Below are positions 7,186 to 8,853 of a stretch of 8,853 nucleotides of DNA, in pieces (the first letter of the stretch is position 1; each line of letters opens with the position of its first letter). The DNA comes from an uncultured Eubacteriaceae bacterium (GTDB taxonomy: Bacteria > Bacillota > Clostridia > Eubacteriales > Anaerofustaceae), in contig CAMSGF010000024.1 of NCBI GenBank assembly GCA_947058225.1, positions 1-8,853 on the forward strand, read 5' to 3'. Below the pieces are notes generated by a model. It was not told the DNA's origin. It did no database searches and worked only from the letters and a program-made list of their open reading frames with translations. The translations under genes and the position numbers were made by a program.

Positions 7186-7452
7186 TTAAAAAGGCATGCA
7201 TTTTATATTTCTTTTAATACTTTTCAGTCTATCGTTTCTGCTTTTTATCTTTATAAACAAATAACGTTTATAGGAAATAAAATCATATCTTTTTTCAATG
7301 AAAGCTACCCCCCCCCCAAGAAAAACACAGACTTTTTTAATCATGTTTTCTATCTTGTATATAAAGAATGATTTCATTTTTATGTAACATTTGCTATATC
7401 TGTTATTGATATATAAATTTTGATTAATTTTTGTAAACATATTATTTTTCAT
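7186..7452 (-). CDS. Doubtful 88-residue ORF carrying the G tract
   Basis: I do not recognise this product. It is a very basic 88-residue frame rich in Lys, Ile, Tyr and Asn with no clear domain. In its favour, its ATG (7452-7450) overlaps the stop of the upstream Cro-like gene, AGGA lies 3 bases before it, and the frame runs intact through the G tract, ending 45 bp before the adhesin Shine-Dalgarno. The tract encodes Gly46-Gly48. With 9 G the frame would stop at once after residue 48 (TAG); with 11 G it would stop after 52. Against it, composition is that of AT-rich noncoding DNA and no homology can be seen. It might be a leader peptide or chance. Confidence 0.3.
   Translation of the reverse strand: MKNNMFTKINQNLYINNRYSKCYIKMKSFFIYKIENMIKKVCVFLGGGVAFIEKRYDFISYKRYLFIKIKSRNDRLKSIKRNIKCMPF
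7202..7231 (-). promoter_or_regulatory. Possible local promoter for the adhesin operon
   Basis: On the minus strand TAGACT (7231-7226, 4/6 match to -35) is followed after 18 bp by TATAAA (7207-7202, 5/6 match to -10). It would start transcription about 70 bp before the adhesin TTG and downstream of the G tract. In DNA this AT-rich such matches occur by chance, so this is only a candidate. If it is used, the G tract would lie upstream of the promoter, not in the transcript. Confidence 0.25.
7308..7317. repeat. Homopolymer G10 tract (C10 on + strand) upstream of the adhesin
   Basis: Ten consecutive C on the + strand lie in a region that is otherwise mostly A and T, about 180 bp upstream of the adhesin start. 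Mononucleotide G/C tracts of this length are classic sites of slipped-strand mispairing and phase variation in surface-protein genes. This one lies inside the doubtful 88-codon ORF. Length could be misread by sequencing. Confidence 0.9.
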
Positions 7453-7675
7453 AGTTCCTACAATTCTTTTCTATTTCATCTTCTGTTGCAAACAAATAAT
7501 CTATCGTCAAATTAGGGAAAAAAGTTCTTTTTATTAAACGCATTTCAATACACTTGAAATCGCTTTTTCCGTTCATTCTGCTTTTTAGAGTGTAATAATT
7601 CATCTTAAGCCCTTTTGCCAAAGTTCTTTTAGATATACCAAATCTTGCAAGCTCTGCATTCAAATTGGGAAACAT
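7442..7675 (-). CDS. Small Cro-like helix-turn-helix regulator
   Basis: This 77-residue protein has a phage-type HTH fold. The opening MFPNLNAELARFGISKRTLA is typical of small phage transcription regulators. A second helix pair follows (KMNYYTLKSRMNGKSDF), then a tail with LTIDYLFATEDE. Nearly the whole protein is the HTH domain, as in Cro. The ATG at 7675 follows AAAGGTGAG at a good distance (about 6 bases). It is expressed from a consensus promoter (7716-7744) with operator copies in and just after it, so it is probably autoregulated and/or repressed by the divergent CI-like protein. It points toward the adhesin operon 315 bp away with no convincing terminator between, so it may be the first gene of that transcript. 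Confidence 0.8.
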   Translation of the reverse strand: MFPNLNAELARFGISKRTLAKGLKMNYYTLKSRMNGKSDFKCIEMRLIKRTFFPNLTIDYLFATEDEIEKNCRNYEK

Positions 7676-7693
7676 TTTTTCTCACCTTTCTAT

Positions 7694-7704
7694 GTTATAG
7701 GGTA
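7694..7704 (+). promoter_or_regulatory. Operator copy 1 (GTTATAGGGTA)
   Basis: The 11-bp sequence GTTATAGGGTA is identical to copy 3. It lies just downstream of the predicted Cro-like transcription start (about 7709), within the first transcribed bases, so a bound repressor would block that promoter. The inference of an operator rests on repetition and position, not on a known binding protein. Confidence 0.7.
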
Positions 7705-7715
7705 ATTTTAACTAA

Positions 7716-7744
7716 ATTATATTCTTTACAGGGTACTATGTCAA
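7716..7744 (-). promoter_or_regulatory. Consensus sigma-A promoter of the Cro-like gene
   Basis: On the minus strand TTGACA (7744-7739), a 17-bp spacer and TATAAT (7721-7716) form an exact consensus promoter. The predicted start is near 7709, giving a leader of about 34 bases before the ATG. Operator copy 2 lies inside the spacer. Confidence 0.92.
7725..7735 (+). promoter_or_regulatory. Operator copy 2 (TTTACAGGGTA)
   Basis: This copy matches copies 1 and 3 at 9 of 11 positions. It is located between the -35 and -10 boxes of the Cro-like promoter, where a bound HTH protein would exclude RNA polymerase. The distance to copy 1 is 31 bp, about three helical turns. Confidence 0.65.
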
Positions 7745-7766
7745 GATTTTCATCCTAAAAATACAC

Positions 7767-7777
7767 GTTATAGGGTA
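7767..7777 (+). promoter_or_regulatory. Operator copy 3 (GTTATAGGGTA)
   Basis: Identical to copy 1 over 11 bp and 42 bp (about four turns) from copy 2, so all three copies face the same side of the helix. It ends 9 bp upstream of the -35 box of the CI-like promoter, a position that could repress or activate that promoter. Confidence 0.7.
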
Positions 7778-7786
7778 CATCTTCAC

Positions 7787-7815
7787 TTTACAAAAACTGT
7801 CTTTTAACATATAAT
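7787..7815 (+). promoter_or_regulatory. Sigma-A promoter of the CI-like gene
   Basis: TTTACA (7787-7792), a 17-bp spacer and TATAAT (7810-7815) give a near-perfect promoter (11/12). The predicted start is about 7822, leaving a leader of about 38 bases before the ATG at 7860. It is back to back with the Cro-like promoter; the two -35 boxes are 42 bp apart with operator copy 3 between them. Confidence 0.88.
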
Positions 7816-7859
7816 AATCAATATAAAAGAAACATTATTTAAACAAAGAAACGATAGAA

Positions 7860-8252
7860 ATGGTTATATTGGATAAACTTGATAATTTAATGAAAGAAAA
7901 AAAATTGAATAAAAGCACACTTGCAAAAGCTAGTGGAATCCCATATACAACAATAATAGGCTTTTATAAAAAGGGAACAGACAATATAAAGTTATCCACA
8001 TTAAAAAAACTTTCTTCCTTTTTTGATTGCAGTTTGGACTACTTAGTTGATGACAATGTAACAGAAAAAAAACCTATTTCACATAAAGACTTAAATGTTC
8101 AGGAAAAAGCTCTTTTGGAAAACTACAGACATCTGTCAAAAAGCAAACAATACAAAGTAAATATAATGGTAAATTTGGAAATAAACGAACAAAAAAAGAA
8201 TTACACAAAAAAACAATATCTAAAAATAACTCAAAATGATAATAATAATTAA
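7860..8252 (+). CDS. CI/Xre-like helix-turn-helix repressor
   Basis: This 130-residue regulator has an N-terminal HTH domain (about residues 3-62): LMKEKKLNKSTLAKASGIPY, TTIIGFYKKGTDNIKLSTLK, then LSSFFDCSLDYLVDD. This is the usual layout of clostridial Xre repressors. The C-terminal half has the helical segment LNVQEKALLENYRHLSKSKQ, a common dimerisation or tail region, then a Lys/Asn-rich end. It lacks a LexA-type Ser/Lys protease domain, so derepression would not be by RecA-stimulated self-cleavage. The ATG at 7860 has only a weak purine-rich upstream site, suggesting low translation. It is divergent from the Cro-like gene, and the three shared operators suggest mutual control. Confidence 0.85.
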   Translation: MVILDKLDNLMKEKKLNKSTLAKASGIPYTTIIGFYKKGTDNIKLSTLKKLSSFFDCSLDYLVDDNVTEKKPISHKDLNVQEKALLENYRHLSKSKQYKVNIMVNLEINEQKKNYTKKQYLKITQNDNNN

Positions 8253-8273
8253 TATTTAACAATATTCTTTTTT
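8251..8273 (+). terminator. Weak hairpin with T run after the CI-like gene
   Basis: AATATT (8251-8256), a TAAC loop and AATATT (8261-8266) are followed by C and six T. The stem is all A-T, only 6 bp, and overlaps the stop codon, so termination would be inefficient. Confidence 0.35.
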
Positions 8274-8762
8274 ACATACTATTAATTTAATTGAATACAT
8301 ATACTAAACTACGCTTAATTTTAAGAATAGATTTTAATAATTTATAAATATTATTTACATTTCAATTAAACACAGCAAAAAATATTATTATCAAATACAA
8401 ATCATATAGAAACAATATAATATCTCCAAACATTTCCCCTAAAAGAAATATTTTTTTCTAAATTTAAATATTAATATTGATTCTTTTTTAATGCAATAAA
8501 ACACAAAATATATGTTTTTAATTAATCATTAAACTATGCTCTATATATAAAAAATTTAAAAGACTTAAAAATTTTTATAAAAAAGCCAAATTAAATTTAA
8601 ACAACATCCAAATATTGTAACAACATTCACATACATACCGTTTAAATATATAGCATATTAAAATATCCTCACACATATTAACTTTACACTTCTTTAACAT
8701 ACTAACTTCTTCTTATTTCATAATTATAAAATATCTACCTTATAGCTCTTTCCCCAAACATC
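8274..8762. other. Very AT-rich stretch without a convincing gene
   Basis: Nearly 500 bp of very AT-rich sequence. The longest frames seen are short. One is a 41-codon cysteine-rich minus-strand frame at 8575-8700. Another is a 23-codon hydrophobic minus-strand frame at 8362-8433, with AGGGG placed too close to its ATG. Neither can be called a gene. No RNA gene or ordered repeat was recognised. Confidence 0.6.
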
Positions 8763-8808
8763 AAAAAACACTCCCTATGCTATAAATTTGCAAAAGAGAG
8801 TGTTTTTT
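8763..8808. terminator. Bidirectional intrinsic terminator near the right edge
   Basis: A perfect 11-bp inverted repeat pairs AAAAAACACTC (8763-8773) with GAGTGTTTTTT (8798-8808) around a 24-base loop, with T runs on both strands. It could end a minus-strand gene lying beyond the right edge as well as read-through from the CI-like gene. Confidence 0.7.
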
Positions 8809-8853
8809 ATTTCTTATTATTATAAATTCAATGTATACAAAAAAGTACTTAAA

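Noticed and set aside
7252..7272. Hairpin TATAAAC/GTTTATA as a terminator before the adhesin
   Set aside because: It is only a 7-bp A-T-rich stem, and on the minus strand it is followed by A-rich, not T-rich, sequence.
7304..7312. GGGTA at the edge of the G tract as a fourth operator copy
   Set aside because: Only five bases match and the upstream TTATA part is replaced by G, so it is explained by the homopolymer.
8074..8262. 62-codon minus-strand frame opposite the CI-like gene
   Set aside because: It overlaps a recognisable HTH gene and has no own signals.
1..8853. CRISPR arrays, tRNA/rRNA genes or complete insertion sequences
   Set aside because: No regularly spaced repeats, no cloverleaf-like or rRNA sequence and no transposase gene with terminal repeats were seen.

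Overview
The window looks like an accessory surface-adhesion locus from a low-GC Gram-positive anaerobe, most likely Clostridia or a related Firmicute. The reasons are the AT-rich DNA, AGGAGG-type ribosome binding sites, consensus sigma-A promoters, TTG starts, a sortase and an LPXTG-type wall anchor. No species-specific marker is visible, so I do not name a genus.

Left part (1-1128, + strand). The window opens with the last 19 codons of an unidentified gene. An Xre-type helix-turn-helix (HTH) regulator follows, with no good start codon, overlapped by a SLOG-superfamily (DUF1273/YpsA-like) protein. About 160 bp of apparently degraded coding DNA comes next. A near-perfect 16-bp inverted repeat then forms a probable bidirectional terminator between these genes and the convergent adhesin operon.

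Centre (1129-7140, - strand). A 1809-residue secreted adhesin/pilin-like protein is followed, with a 14-bp overlap, by a 193-residue sortase. The adhesin has a signal peptide, a fibro-slime/PA14-like domain, two SpaA-type domains, two pilin-type repeats, two Cna-B repeats and an LPHTG sorting signal. The overlap suggests the sortase is dedicated to anchoring this protein.

Control region (7141-8252). Upstream of the adhesin lies a 10-bp G tract (C10 on the + strand), striking in such AT-rich DNA. It lies inside a doubtful 88-codon ORF. Beyond it is a phage-like divergent regulator pair: a 77-residue Cro-like HTH protein pointing toward the adhesin and a 130-residue CI/Xre-like HTH protein pointing away. 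Their 184-bp shared intergenic region holds two near-perfect back-to-back sigma-A promoters and three copies of a GTTATAGGGTA-like operator. I found no convincing terminator between the Cro-like gene and the adhesin, so the switch may feed the adhesin operon.

Right part (8253-8853). About 600 bp of very AT-rich DNA holds no convincing gene. A weak hairpin follows the CI-like gene and a stronger bidirectional terminator lies near the right edge.

Working hypothesis: a lambda-style bistable repressor pair and a slippage-prone G tract together set on/off expression of a sortase-anchored adhesin. The parts are visible in the sequence; their functional coupling is inference.
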